6,895 bases of DNA, taken from assembly GCA_006226895.1 (NCBI GenBank), contig SBFN01000123.1, positions 1 to 6,895 on the forward strand, in the 5' to 3' direction. The notes below the pieces were generated by a model. That model was not told the DNA's origin, searched no databases, and saw only the letters and a list, made by a program, of their open reading frames with translations. Shown in pieces: positions 1 to 6,644 of this stretch; the first letter of the stretch is position 1; every line of letters begins with the position of its first letter. Both the position numbers and the translations under genes were made by a program. Source of the stretch: Deltaproteobacteria bacterium (GTDB lineage Bacteria > Desulfobacterota > Desulfuromonadia > Desulfuromonadales > BM103).

Positions 1-633
1 GAACCAACCAGTACCGAGCCAACAGGCGCACCGAGCCCCTTCGAGAGACAGAAGGAGACAGAATCGTAATGGCGGGTAATCTCGGAAACAGGCACCTTCT
101 GCCGAACTGCAGCATTGAAGACACGTGCACCATCAAGGTGCAGCTTTAAACCGTTCTCACGGGCAAAACCAGCCGCTTCGGCTTGATAATCGAGTGGCAG
201 CACCTTACCTGACTGGGTGTTCTCCAGGCAGAGCAAGCGTGTGATGGCAAAGTGGCTGTCATCGGGCTTGATCATCACCGCGACCTTATGCAGGTCGAGC
301 CTGCCATCCCTCAAAATCAATCGGCTGGGGCTGCACCCCTCCAAAGACCGCCGCACCACCACCTTCGTAGCGATAACAATGGGCCTGCTGGCCGGCAATA
401 AACTCTTCACCACGCTGACAGTGCGACAGGATCGCCAGCAGATTACTCTGGGTACCCGTTGGTACGAACAGGCCAGCGTCCTTACCGGAAATTTCCGCAG
501 CCAGCTCCTGAAGCCGGTTGACCGTCGGGTCCTCACCGTAGACATCGTCGCCAACTTCGGCATTGAGCATAGCCTGCTGCATCGCCTCGGTCGGCTTGGT
601 CACCGTATCACTACGTAAATCAATTATTTTCAT
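1..633 (-). CDS. ltaE: Low-specificity L-threonine aldolase, 5' part, frameshifted near 308
   Basis: PLP-dependent fold-type I aldolase that cleaves L-threonine/L-allo-threonine to glycine and acetaldehyde in the cytoplasm. The N-terminus [15 protein letters not shown] and the blocks [21 protein letters not shown] and HCQRGEEF are typical of the family. The frame starting at 633 stops at 286 in an unrelated tail (GWQARPA). Shifting frame at the GGG on the minus strand (308-310) restores DGRLDLHKV, then [22 protein letters not shown] and [16 protein letters not shown]. The last contains the PLP lysine, codon at 39-41. Against E. coli LtaE as I remember it (PIDAAADG), the break (PIDFE.DG) fits a 2-base loss, or a 1-base gain with one codon fewer. 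The ATG at 631-633 has AGGAG eight bases upstream (642-646). The gene continues off the left edge, so the C-terminal domain is not seen. It is transcribed away from the regulator at 829. Identity is firm; whether the break is real is not known. Confidence 0.92.
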
Positions 634-740
634 AACACTCGCTCCTAACCTGGTTCACTTTGCGCACAAGATAGCATATTGGAAAGGCAAGTTATAAGGC
701 TATAAGGTTTTAATACCATACTCTACCTGGACGCTAGCTC

Positions 741-754
741 CCAGCCTCCAGCCT
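741..754. repeat. Two tandem copies of a 7-mer in the divergent intergenic region
   Basis: CCAGCCT occurs twice head to tail (741-747 and 748-754), preceded by the related CTAGCTC. It looks like a short remnant of a degenerate heptamer repeat. No function is evident. Confidence 0.5.
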
Positions 755-766
755 CCGCTCTTTGGG

Positions 767-796
767 TTGACACAATCGTGCCAAAAGTGGCACAAT
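767..796 (+). promoter_or_regulatory. Putative sigma-70 promoter of the [FeFe]-hydrogenase-like regulator gene
   Basis: A perfect -35 hexamer TTGACA (767-772) is followed after 18 bases by CACAAT (791-796), a 4/6 match to the -10 consensus. Transcription would start near 803, giving a leader of about 25 nt before the ATG at 829. The spacer and -10 contain a perfect inverted repeat (separate entry), so a protein bound there would compete with RNA polymerase. Assignment rests on consensus only. Confidence 0.5.
778..793. promoter_or_regulatory. Operator-like dyad GTGCC-N6-GGCAC in the regulator promoter
   Basis: GTGCCAAAAGTGGCAC is a perfect 6+6 bp inverted repeat with a 4-base centre. It lies between the -35 and -10 elements of the putative promoter and overlaps the -10. 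The same GTGCC/GGCAC half-sites with a 6-base spacer recur at 3206-3221 and, with one change, at 3140-3155. This suggests a shared DNA-binding protein, most simply the product of the gene that follows (autoregulation). The link to that protein is inference. Confidence 0.5.
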
Positions 797-818
797 CCCG
801 AACCGGCCCCGACAGACT

Positions 819-824
819 AAGGAG
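819..824 (+). promoter_or_regulatory. Ribosome binding site that sets the regulator start at 829
   Basis: AAGGAG lies four bases before the ATG at 829. The same frame stays open upstream to a GTG at 778, but that GTG has no ribosome binding site and lies inside the promoter dyad. The ATG gives [11 protein letters not shown], which enters directly into the ferredoxin domain. Confidence 0.7.
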
Positions 825-828
825 CGTT

Positions 829-3097
829 ATGGATCCGATCATTACCGTCAAGGAAAACTGTCGCAAATGCTACGCCTGTGTCCGCAACTGCCCGGTCAAA
901 GCGATCCGCGTCGACCAGAACTACGCCGAAGTCATCAGCGATCGCTGCATAGGCTGCGGCAACTGCGTAAAAATCTGCTCACAGAAAGCCAAAGTCATCG
1001 CCGACCATGTCGGGGAATGCAGAAAACTCCTCGAAGGCGAGAACAAACCGATCGCCATCATTGGCTGTTCACACCCGGCATTCTTCAACGACGTAAACAC
1101 AGGCCAACTCGTCACAGGGCTGCGCCGAATCGGCTTTTCCGAAGTCCATGAGGGCGCCGCCGGCATCGACCTGCTACGCGACAGCTACCGCAACAAGGTC
1201 GAAAAGAACCCTGACTTCCCGCTGATAACCACCCACTGCCCAACAGTTGTTGACCTGATCGAACGACACTACCCGCAACTCCTGAAAAACCTGATCGGCA
1301 TCGTCTCACCGATGGTGGCGATCGGTCGCTTTATCAAAAGCCGCAGGTCTAAAGAGACCCCGATCGTCTACATCAGTTCCTGCATCGCAGGTAAATTCGA
1401 GATAACAGCCGAAGAGACCGGGGGCGCCATCGACTGCGTCATTTCCTACCAGGAACTCAGCCAGATGTTTCAGGCTCGCAATCTCAACCTGAAACGTCTG
1501 GGCGAGATGGCTCTGGATGGAATAGAGCCCAGACGTGGCCACCTCTTTGCCATTTCCGGAGGTCCGTTCAAATCGTTCGGCATTTCAAGCGAAGTCACCG
1601 ACAAAGACTACGTAGAGACCGAGGGGGAAGAAAACACCATGGAGGTGATCAAGGACCTTGCGGCCGGCAGGATCTCCCCCAAAGTTGTCGATATCCGCTT
1701 CTGCAACGGCGGCTGCATCGGTGGTCCCGGCAAGAACAACCGACTGACAACCTTCTCCAAGCGGAACCTGATTATCGATCAACACCTCAACAAGAACCTG
1801 TACTACAAAACCAAGTCGATCTATCTGGCAGACATACCATTGCCTAGCTTTTTCAGAACTTTCGCCAACAAACATGAACGACAGAAAGCCCCGAGCAGTG
1901 AACGCTTACGCCAGATTCTTCAGTCAACAGACAAGTTTGACACCAGGGACGAACTGAATTGCGGCGCCTGCGGCTACTCCACATGCCGCGAGCATGCCGT
2001 AGCCGTTTATCGTGACCTCGCAGAAGGAAATATGTGTCTCCCTCATTCGATTAAAAGACTCGAAGAGGATCACATCAAGCTCACCCAGAAGTACGAACTG
2101 GCCAAACACGCTCTCAAACAGGAATTCGGCGACACAATGATTGTCGGCAACGACCAGCGAACCCGAGAAGTTATCAAGCTGATTCATCAGGTCGGCCCGA
2201 CACCGACGACAGTTTTGATTCGCGGTGAAAGCGGAACCGGGAAAGAACTCACCGCACGCGCTATCCATGCCCAGAGCAAGCGCGCCGACAAGCCCCTGGT
2301 GACCGTTAACTGTACGACCCTGACCGACAGTCTCCTGGAAAGTGAACTTTTCGGCCACAAAAAAGGCGCATTTACGGGGGCAATTGCTGAGAAACGTGGC
2401 CTTTTTGAATCGGCGGATGGCGGCACCATTTTTCTGGATGAGGTCGGCGACATCACCCCTAAACTTCAGGCGGAGCTCCTGCGCGTACTCGACATCGGCG
2501 AGATCAGGCCCGTTGGAAGCAACACCGCAACCAAGGTCGACGTACGCCTGATCGCAGCAACGAACCGCAACCTCGAGCAAGGGATCGCTGAAGGCTGGTT
2601 TCGCGAAGATCTTTTCTATAGACTGAACGTTTTCACCATTACCATGCCACCGCCTCGACTCTCTCGACGAACTCCTACAAACCTTTATTTCCAAGGCCAG
2701 CACGCGCGTCAACAAGACATTGATCGGCATCGAAGACCGGGCCATTTACGCCATGCATCAATACCACTGGCCAGGCAATATCCGCGAACTGCAGAACATT
2801 ATCGAGCGTGCTGCAGTTCTGACTCACGATGAGGTTATCAGGCTTGAGAACCTGCCTGTGATTTTTGGTGAACTGGTCTTCCAGTCACCAGATGAGACCA
2901 GCCAGGACAGCCTGCGCAGCCAGCGGCAAAAGCATGTAAACCAGGTCGAAAGAAACCTTTTGACGCGATACCTGCGCGAAACGGACGGGAACACCTCGGC
3001 AGCAGCCCGCCTTGCCGGAATTCCGCGAAGGACCTTCTACAGGATGCTCAGCCGCAACGGACTTAACGGGTCCGAGTTCAAACCCTCACCAAAATGA
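829..3097 (+). CDS. Sigma-54-dependent regulator with ferredoxin and [FeFe]-hydrogenase-like sensor domains (frameshifted near 2650)
   Basis: Cytoplasmic one-component regulator of about 760 residues. Residues 11-21 and 40-50 form two 4Fe-4S sites (C11/14/17/21, C40/43/46/50). An [FeFe]-hydrogenase large-subunit-like domain follows, with TTHCP (C137), SSC (C185) and FCNGGC (C292, C296). All four H-cluster cysteine positions are kept, but the catalytic proton-relay cysteine of TSCCP is His136. A third 4Fe-4S motif has C378/C381/C386/C403. A short charged helix without PAS leads to the AAA+ domain: Walker A GESGTGKE (466-473), the sigma-54 contact loop GAFTGA (513-518), Walker B IFLDE (534-538) and [12 protein letters not shown]. 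The frame breaks after TMPP (608). The other frame resumes as [12 protein letters not shown], continues through HWPGNIREL and ends in a Fis-type HTH ([19 protein letters not shown]). The expected LRxR after PP is missing, fitting loss of about 11 bases. The sensor probably reads H2 or redox state; the signal is inferred. Confidence 0.9.
2647..2656 (+). other. Frame disruption in the regulator's AAA+ domain
   Basis: Reading frame 1 is coherent up to FTITMPP, and frame 2 is coherent from CTCGAC at 2654 onward ([14 protein letters not shown]). Read on in frame 1, the protein ends in an unrelated tail with stop at 2832. Family members normally have PPLRxR here, so a deletion of about 11 bases (or any change of the same phase) explains both the frame change and the missing residues. 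If real, the protein would lose part of the AAA+ domain and the HTH. Confidence 0.8.
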
Positions 3098-3108
3098 GAA
3101 TCCTCTAA

Positions 3109-3121
3109 GACAAAATTTGTC
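3109..3121. repeat. Palindrome GACAAA-A-TTTGTC, with a near copy at 3291-3301
   Basis: This perfect 13-base palindrome sits 11 bases after the regulator stop codon. A near-identical element, ACAAATTTTGT followed by CA, lies at 3291-3303. There its TTGTCA doubles as the -35 of a sigma-70-like promoter. The pair brackets the dyads upstream of the small-RNA promoter. It could be a second operator type or chance in AT-rich DNA. Confidence 0.35.
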
Positions 3122-3131
3122 ATATTTATGG

Positions 3132-3163
3132 ATTTCGCTGCGCCACTTTCGGCACAGCGAAAT
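3132..3163. promoter_or_regulatory. Long dyad with GCC-N6-GGC core (possible activator site or hairpin)
   Basis: ATTTCGCTG (3132-3140) pairs with CAGCGAAAT (3155-3163). After one mismatch GCC pairs with GGC, leaving the six-base centre ACTTTC. The core GCGCC-N6-GGCAC (3140-3155) is the GTGCC-N6-GGCAC motif with one change. The element lies about 190-210 bp upstream of the predicted sigma-54 start, within the usual range for enhancer sites. No T-run follows, so it is not a standard terminator, although it could stabilise the 3' end of the regulator mRNA. Confidence 0.5.
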
Positions 3164-3201
3164 AGCACGGCATTGTGGTGTTTTCCCCTCAGACACAACA
3201 C

Positions 3202-3222
3202 GAATGTGCCACATTCGGCACA
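3202..3222. promoter_or_regulatory. Dyad TGTGCC-N6-GGCACA (possible activator site)
   Basis: TGTGCC (3205-3210) and GGCACA (3217-3222) are perfect inverted half-sites six bases apart, the same arrangement as at 778-793. An overlapping palindrome GAATGTG-C-CACATTC (3202-3216) makes two alternative foldings possible. The centre is about 130 bp upstream of the predicted sigma-54 transcription start, a typical position for an enhancer-binding protein. Assignment to the upstream regulator is inference. Confidence 0.5.
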
Positions 3223-3250
3223 ACAATTAAACATGACGCAACCTTAAAAT

Positions 3251-3271
3251 CTTTGCCAAACACCGGCAAAG
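3251..3271. repeat. Inverted repeat CTTTGCC-N7-GGCAAAG
   Basis: This perfect 7-bp inverted repeat with a seven-base centre is the third GCC/GGC-core dyad in a row upstream of the small-RNA promoter. Its outer bases differ from the GTGCC/GGCAC sites and its spacer is one base longer, so it may be a weaker site, another factor's site or unrelated. Confidence 0.4.
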
Positions 3272-3297
3272 CCGCTAAGAACGCTACCCTACAAATT

Positions 3298-3327
3298 TTG
3301 TCAAGAACCTCATGTTGTTGGCATAAT
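3298..3327 (+). promoter_or_regulatory. Sigma-70-like promoter overlapping the sigma-54 promoter
   Basis: TTGTCA (3298-3303) and CATAAT (3322-3327) each match consensus at 5 of 6 bases and are 18 bases apart. Transcription would begin near 3334. The -10 lies inside the -24/-12 element, so the two polymerase forms would exclude each other. This is the main alternative to sigma-54 control of the RNA downstream. Confidence 0.4.
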
Positions 3328-3334
3328 AGTTGCT
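3318..3334 (+). promoter_or_regulatory. Sigma-54 (-24/-12) promoter
   Basis: TTGGCAT, five bases, then TTGCT match the consensus TGGCAC-N5-TTGCW at all but one position. The invariant GG (3320-3321) and GC (3332-3333) are separated by the required ten bases. Transcription would start near 3345. A gene for a sigma-54 activator lies just upstream and candidate dyads sit 80-210 bp upstream of the start, which is the arrangement enhancer-dependent promoters need. Confidence 0.6.
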
Positions 3335-3344
3335 GTTTATAGCT

Positions 3345-3442
3345 ATAACTGTCTAGGGACATCAGTTTCCATTCCTAAAAAGGATTCCTGTTCCCTTGTT
3401 TACGCCGCCACGGGACCTCTCTCCCCCGGGCGGCGTTTTTTT
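3345..3442 (+). ncRNA. Predicted ~100-nt small RNA or terminated leader RNA
   Basis: The stretch runs from the predicted sigma-54 start to the end of a strong intrinsic terminator, with no convincing start codon and ribosome site inside. It can fold: AGGGACA (3355-3361) pairs with TGTTCCCT (3389-3396) leaving one bulged T, and an inner TCCT-AAAA-AGGA hairpin (3373-3384) lies within. The terminator stem follows. Two ANGGA motifs (AGGGA at 3355, AAGGA at 3380) would fit CsrA binding, but both fall in stems, so that is weak. I do not recognise it as a known RNA family. The alternative is a 5' leader attenuator for ptsP, which starts 140 bases downstream. Start and expression are inferred. Confidence 0.5.
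3402..3442 (+). terminator. Strong Rho-independent terminator
   Basis: ACGCCGCC (3402-3409) pairs with GGCGGCGT (3429-3436). After a bulged A, CGGG (3411-3414) pairs with CCCG (3425-3428), leaving a ten-base loop. Seven T residues (3436-3442) follow. It ends the predicted small RNA, or acts as an attenuator ahead of ptsP. It could also stop any readthrough from the regulator gene. Confidence 0.85.
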
Positions 3443-3548
3443 ATCTACCAAGACCGAACCAAGTCCTGCCTTACAAAAGAAGAGACAGCCCACCGCAGAG
3501 AGACAACCTGAAACCTTCTCCGTTTTTTAGTTCGCCAAAAGATCAATC

Positions 3549-3578
3549 GTCAGCTATCATACTGTCAGCTATCATGCT
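3549..3578. repeat. 15-bp tandem repeat directly upstream of ptsP
   Basis: GTCAGCTATCATACT (3549-3563) is followed immediately by GTCAGCTATCATGCT (3564-3578), with one base different. Each copy holds TATCAT, a 5/6 match to a -10 hexamer, at 3555-3560 and 3570-3575, so the duplication may double the -10 element. The second copy ends three bases before the ptsP ATG. Confidence 0.8.
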
Positions 3579-3581
3579 GAT

Positions 3582-6500
3582 ATGACAACCATCCAATACA
3601 GACAACAAATGCCACGTTTAGCTAAATCAAAAATTGGTGTCACCACCCTTGAGGACATCAGTGCACTGATTCTGCAGTCACATGATCTCGACGAGACTCT
3701 ACGGAATATTGTCAATCTCGTAGCGCGACGCATGCATACGGACGTCTGTTCGATCTACCTCCTAGACGAAGACAAAGAGACTCTACGCCTGCAGGCATCG
3801 AAAGGTCTTTCACGCAAAGCTGTCGGTAAAGTCACCCTGCGTATCGGCGAAGGCCTGACCGGCATGGCCGCACAAAAGCGCCATGCAATAGCCATAGAAG
3901 AACCTCAAGATCACCCCAGCTACCGTTACTTCAAAGAGACTGGCGAAGAAAAATTTCACTCATTTCTTGGCATCCCGCTTTTCGATCGCAACAACCCTCT
4001 CGGGGTTATCGTTTTACAGACCAAGACTTCACGGCAGTTCAGCAAAGAAGAAATAAGCGCACTCTCGACAATCGCTTTCCAGATTACTTCAATTGTCGTC
4101 AACGCCCGCCTACTTGACTCAATCCGTCAGCACCAGGAAGAAAGCCAGCGCGTCGGTGAAGCACTCGCTATGGCGCAGCAGTCTCTCTCTGACGTTGAGC
4201 AAGCAACTGAAGTCTCCCGCCAGAATACGCTTTCTGGTGTTGTCGCCTACCCTGGTGTTGCAATCGGTCCGGCGGCGATCCTCGAGGAGCGTCTCGGCTT
4301 TGCCGACATCCTGCACGAGGAACAGATTGACATTGCAATCGAGTTAAAAAAACTCGAAAGCGCCCTGGAAAAGACCTGCATCCAGACCATCTTCCTGGAA
4401 AAACGCGTCGCTGAGCGGCTCAGTGAAAACGACGCAGCAATCTTTCACACACACCTCATGATCCTCGAAGATCGAAGTTTCATCAGGAAACTTCAAAACC
4501 AGATTTCAAACGGACACAGCGCCGCATATGCTCTTGAAAAAACCGTTGCCGACTACATCGAAGTCTTCCAGAACATGGAAGACCCATATCTTTGTGAACG
4601 CGCAGCAGACATGGAAGATATCGGTCGACGCATTCTCGCCAACCTGGTCGGAGAAGCCACGGATCAGGTCTTGCACCTGAAACACCCGAGCATTCTGGTT
4701 GCCAGGCAAATTCTCCCCTCCGACATGGCCGCTCTCGACAACGAGCAGATCCTTGCCATTGTCACCGAAGTCGGAGAGAAAAACGCTCACGCCGTAATCA
4801 TGGCGAAGTCAATGGGGATTCCAGCCATTGTTGCCGTGCGTGGGGCTCTCAAGAACATTGCCCCCGAAGACAGCCTGATCGTCGATGCCAACACCGGCCG
4901 GATCTACATCAACCCCCTCGAGACCATCAAGGACGAGTATCATCGGCTTCAAGTTGACCAGACACGCGAGCTCTGCCGACTTGAACAGTATCGCGACGAA
5001 CCTGCAATGACTGCTGACGGCCAGCGCATTACCCTCCGTGCAAACATCGGCTTGATCAGCGACATTAATGTTGCCAAGCGCTTCGGTGCCGAAGGTGTCG
5101 GTCTCTATCGAACAGAATTCCCCTATATGGCCCGCGGCGACTTTCCCAGCAGAGAGGATCAATACGAGCTCTACAGCCGTGTGGTCAAAGCCTTTGCCGG
5201 TGATACAGTCACCATCCGGACTCTGGATATAGGGGGAGACAAAGGTCTCCCTTACTTCAGCCCGCCCAAGGAGGACAACCCCTTCATGGGCTGGCGCTCG
5301 GTTCGTGTCTCTCTCGACAACCAGGACATTTTCCAAACCCAGATCGAAGCGATTCTCATGGCAGGATGCCACGGTCAGGTCAAACTGCTCTTCCCGATGA
5401 TTTCGAGTATGGATGAAACGATTGCATGCCTTGAAGTGGTCGAGGAGGCCCGCGCCAACCTGACGAAAGAAGGCATTGAGTTTGCCGACAACGTTCCTGT
5501 CGGCGTCATGATCGAAGTTCCTGCAGCCGTCAGGCTTGTCCCCCGGCTTGCCAACAAAGTAGACTTCTTTGCCCTCGGCACCAATGACCTCGTTCAATAC
5601 CTACTGGCAACCGATCGCAACAACCCTCTGGTCAGCAAGCACTATGACCCCCTCCATCCTGCCGTTCTACAAGTTCTTTACGAAGTCACCGAAACAGCCC
5701 TTTCTATGGGAAAAGGCGTCAGCCTCTGTGGCGAGATGGCAACCGATCCGCTTACTCTTCTGTTGCTGATCGGTATGGGGCTGCGTGAGTTCTCCATGCC
5801 CGCACCTTTCATTCCACGCACCAAAGCCTTTCTCAAAGGGGTTTCACTGGCGACCGCCTGCAAGCGCTACACAGAAATTCATCGCATGGATAGCAGCGCG
5901 GAGATTCGTGCGCATCTCGCTGAGGTTCTTGAGGAGATTGAGTTGGGGGGGACTGGGGGAGAAACCATTCAATTTAACTCATCACACAACTGTACCATTG
6001 CTCATCATCTTTCTACCATCAATCCGTGGACAGTCCGTATAGAACAGTCCCCCAGCATCCAACAAAAAAGGCGACAGGTTCCATACCTGTCGCCCCTTAC
6101 ATTCTATCGCTCTTTTCCTATCTCAAAGCCTGAATCTTCCCCAGACTCTCCTGAAGAACACCCATCTTCTCCTCAGCACTCAGCATCCTTCAATTTACCG
6201 CGATCCTTTTCCAGGACATGGGCTGGAGCATTGGCAACAAACTTTTCATTGGCAAGCTTCTTGGTAAAGAGGTCAACATCTTTTTGCACCTTGGCGATCT
6301 CTTTCTGCAGTCGCTTCTCCTCTTCAGCAACATCCACCAACCCTGCCAAAGGAAGGGAGATTTCAACCTCTCCTGCAACCTGGGTCGCCGACTGTTCAGG
6401 CCGGTCAAGGCTCTGTCCGATAGTCATTTCACCAACCTTGCCGAGAACACGGATGGCTGCGGCACCTTCTTCAAGGATTCTGCATGCCTCTTCTGACTTG

Positions 6501-6644
6501 CAGTCGAGCAGTGCAGTGACCTGCTTGCCGGGAGGCACGTCCATCTCACCGCGGATGTTACGGATGGCACGGATAACATCCATGACCAACTCCATGCGTT
6601 CGGCAGCCACACTATCAGTCGGCAGACCGCCGCCATCAGGATAG
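3582..6644 (+). CDS. ptsP: Phosphoenolpyruvate-protein phosphotransferase PtsP (EI-Ntr), with a runaway 3' extension
   Basis: Enzyme I of the nitrogen-related PTS takes phosphate from PEP onto a histidine and passes it to an HPr-type protein (NPr) in the cytoplasm. A GAF sensor domain covers about residues 20-172. A helical linker and the PEP-utiliser N-terminal domain run to about 360. The phosphohistidine domain has NAHAVIMAKSMGIPAIV, His403 being the active site; it is less canonical than the usual GGRTSH form. The TIM barrel (about 485-750) carries GVGLYRTEF, RTLDIGGDKG, GWRSVR, MIEVPAA, GTNDLVQY and SLCGEM, with catalytic Cys716. Family similarity ends near residue 787. Beyond the 7-G tract the same frame continues another 230 residues through the terminator and antisense to valS, so an indel or stop loss is likely. 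The native end is probably near 5977 or 6042. No clear ribosome site precedes the ATG at 3582; an ATG at 3609 is an alternative start. Confidence 0.92.
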   Translation: MTTIQYRQQMPRLAKSKIGVTTLEDISALILQSHDLDETLRNIVNLVARRMHTDVCSIYLLDEDKETLRLQASKGLSRKAVGKVTLRIGEGLTGMAAQKRHAIAIEEPQDHPSYRYFKETGEEKFHSFLGIPLFDRNNPLGVIVLQTKTSRQFSKEEISALSTIAFQITSIVVNARLLDSIRQHQEESQRVGEALAMAQQSLSDVEQATEVSRQNTLSGVVAYPGVAIGPAAILEERLGFADILHEEQIDIAIELKKLESALEKTCIQTIFLEKRVAERLSENDAAIFHTHLMILEDRSFIRKLQNQISNGHSAAYALEKTVADYIEVFQNMEDPYLCERAADMEDIGRRILANLVGEATDQVLHLKHPSILVARQILPSDMAALDNEQILAIVTEVGEKNAHAVIMAKSMGIPAIVAVRGALKNIAPEDSLIVDANTGRIYINPLETIKDEYHRLQVDQTRELCRLEQYRDEPAMTADGQRITLRANIGLISDINVAKRFGAEGVGLYRTEFPYMARGDFPSREDQYELYSRVVKAFAGDTVTIRTLDIGGDKGLPYFSPPKEDNPFMGWRSVRVSLDNQDIFQTQIEAILMAGCHGQVKLLFPMISSMDETIACLEVVEEARANLTKEGIEFADNVPVGVMIEVPAAVRLVPRLANKVDFFALGTNDLVQYLLATDRNNPLVSKHYDPLHPAVLQVLYEVTETALSMGKGVSLCGEMATDPLTLLLLIGMGLREFSMPAPFIPRTKAFLKGVSLATACKRYTEIHRMDSSAEIRAHLAEVLEEIELGGTGGETIQFNSSHNCTIAHHLSTINPWTVRIEQSPSIQQKRRQVPYLSPLTFYRSFPISKPESSPDSPEEHPSSPQHSASFNLPRSFSRTWAGALATNFSLASFLVKRSTSFCTLAISFCSRFSSSATSTNPAKGREISTSPATWVADCSGRSRLCPIVISPTLPRTRMAAAPSSRILHASSDLQSSSAVTCLPGGTSISPRMLRMARITSMTNSMRSAATLSVGRPPPSG
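6064..6094 (-). terminator. Intrinsic terminator of valS
   Basis: GGCGACAGGT (6070-6079) and ACCTGTCGCC (6085-6094) form a perfect 10-bp stem with a five-base loop. On the minus strand six T residues follow (6069-6064). It lies 24 bases after the restored valS stop. In the plus direction only CCTTACATT follows, so it would be a poor terminator for ptsP, though the hairpin may serve both convergent genes. Confidence 0.88.

Larger units (their letters stand above)
5943..6644 (+). other. Spurious C-terminal extension of the ptsP frame
   Basis: After EVLEEIE the frame reads low-complexity Ser/Pro/Arg-rich protein with no recognisable domain. From 6118 on it is the antisense of valS codons. A G7 run (5945-5951) and a G5 run (5955-5959) mark the likely indel site. 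Shifting frame there gives a stop at 5975-5977 or at 6040-6042, both before the terminator. Confidence 0.75.

Noticed and set aside
217..618. Plus-strand open frame over the threonine aldolase gene
   Set aside because: It is antisense to the clear ltaE coding sequence on the minus strand and has no protein resemblance.
768..784. Sigma-54-like sequence on the minus strand (TTGGCACG-N4-TGTCA) pointing toward ltaE
   Set aside because: The invariant GC of the -12 element is TC. The TGGCAC part is explained by the dyad half-site, so the resemblance is probably accidental.
778..828. In-frame upstream GTG start (778) for the regulator
   Set aside because: It lies within the promoter dyad, has no ribosome site and adds residues without family resemblance. 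The ATG at 829 has AAGGAG four bases upstream.
2680..2700. NLYFQG peptide in the frameshifted regulator tail, resembling a TEV protease site
   Set aside because: It arises only in the wrong frame after the break; the restored frame reads QTFISKAS. It is a coincidence, not an engineered tag.
1924..2745. Long minus-strand open frame (273 codons) inside the regulator gene
   Set aside because: It is the antisense of well-conserved AAA+ and FeS codons, with no recognisable domain or ribosome site. The minus-strand frame at 4809-5597 within ptsP is rejected for the same reason.
3132..3163. Long hairpin as the regulator's terminator
   Set aside because: No T-run follows the stem (AGCACGG comes next), and the core matches the operator-like motif better.
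5947..6053. Long-range inverted repeat GGGGGACTG / CAGTCCCCC
   Set aside because: The arms are about 90 bases apart, lie partly in the suspect G-tracts and are low in complexity. There is no support for a functional fold.
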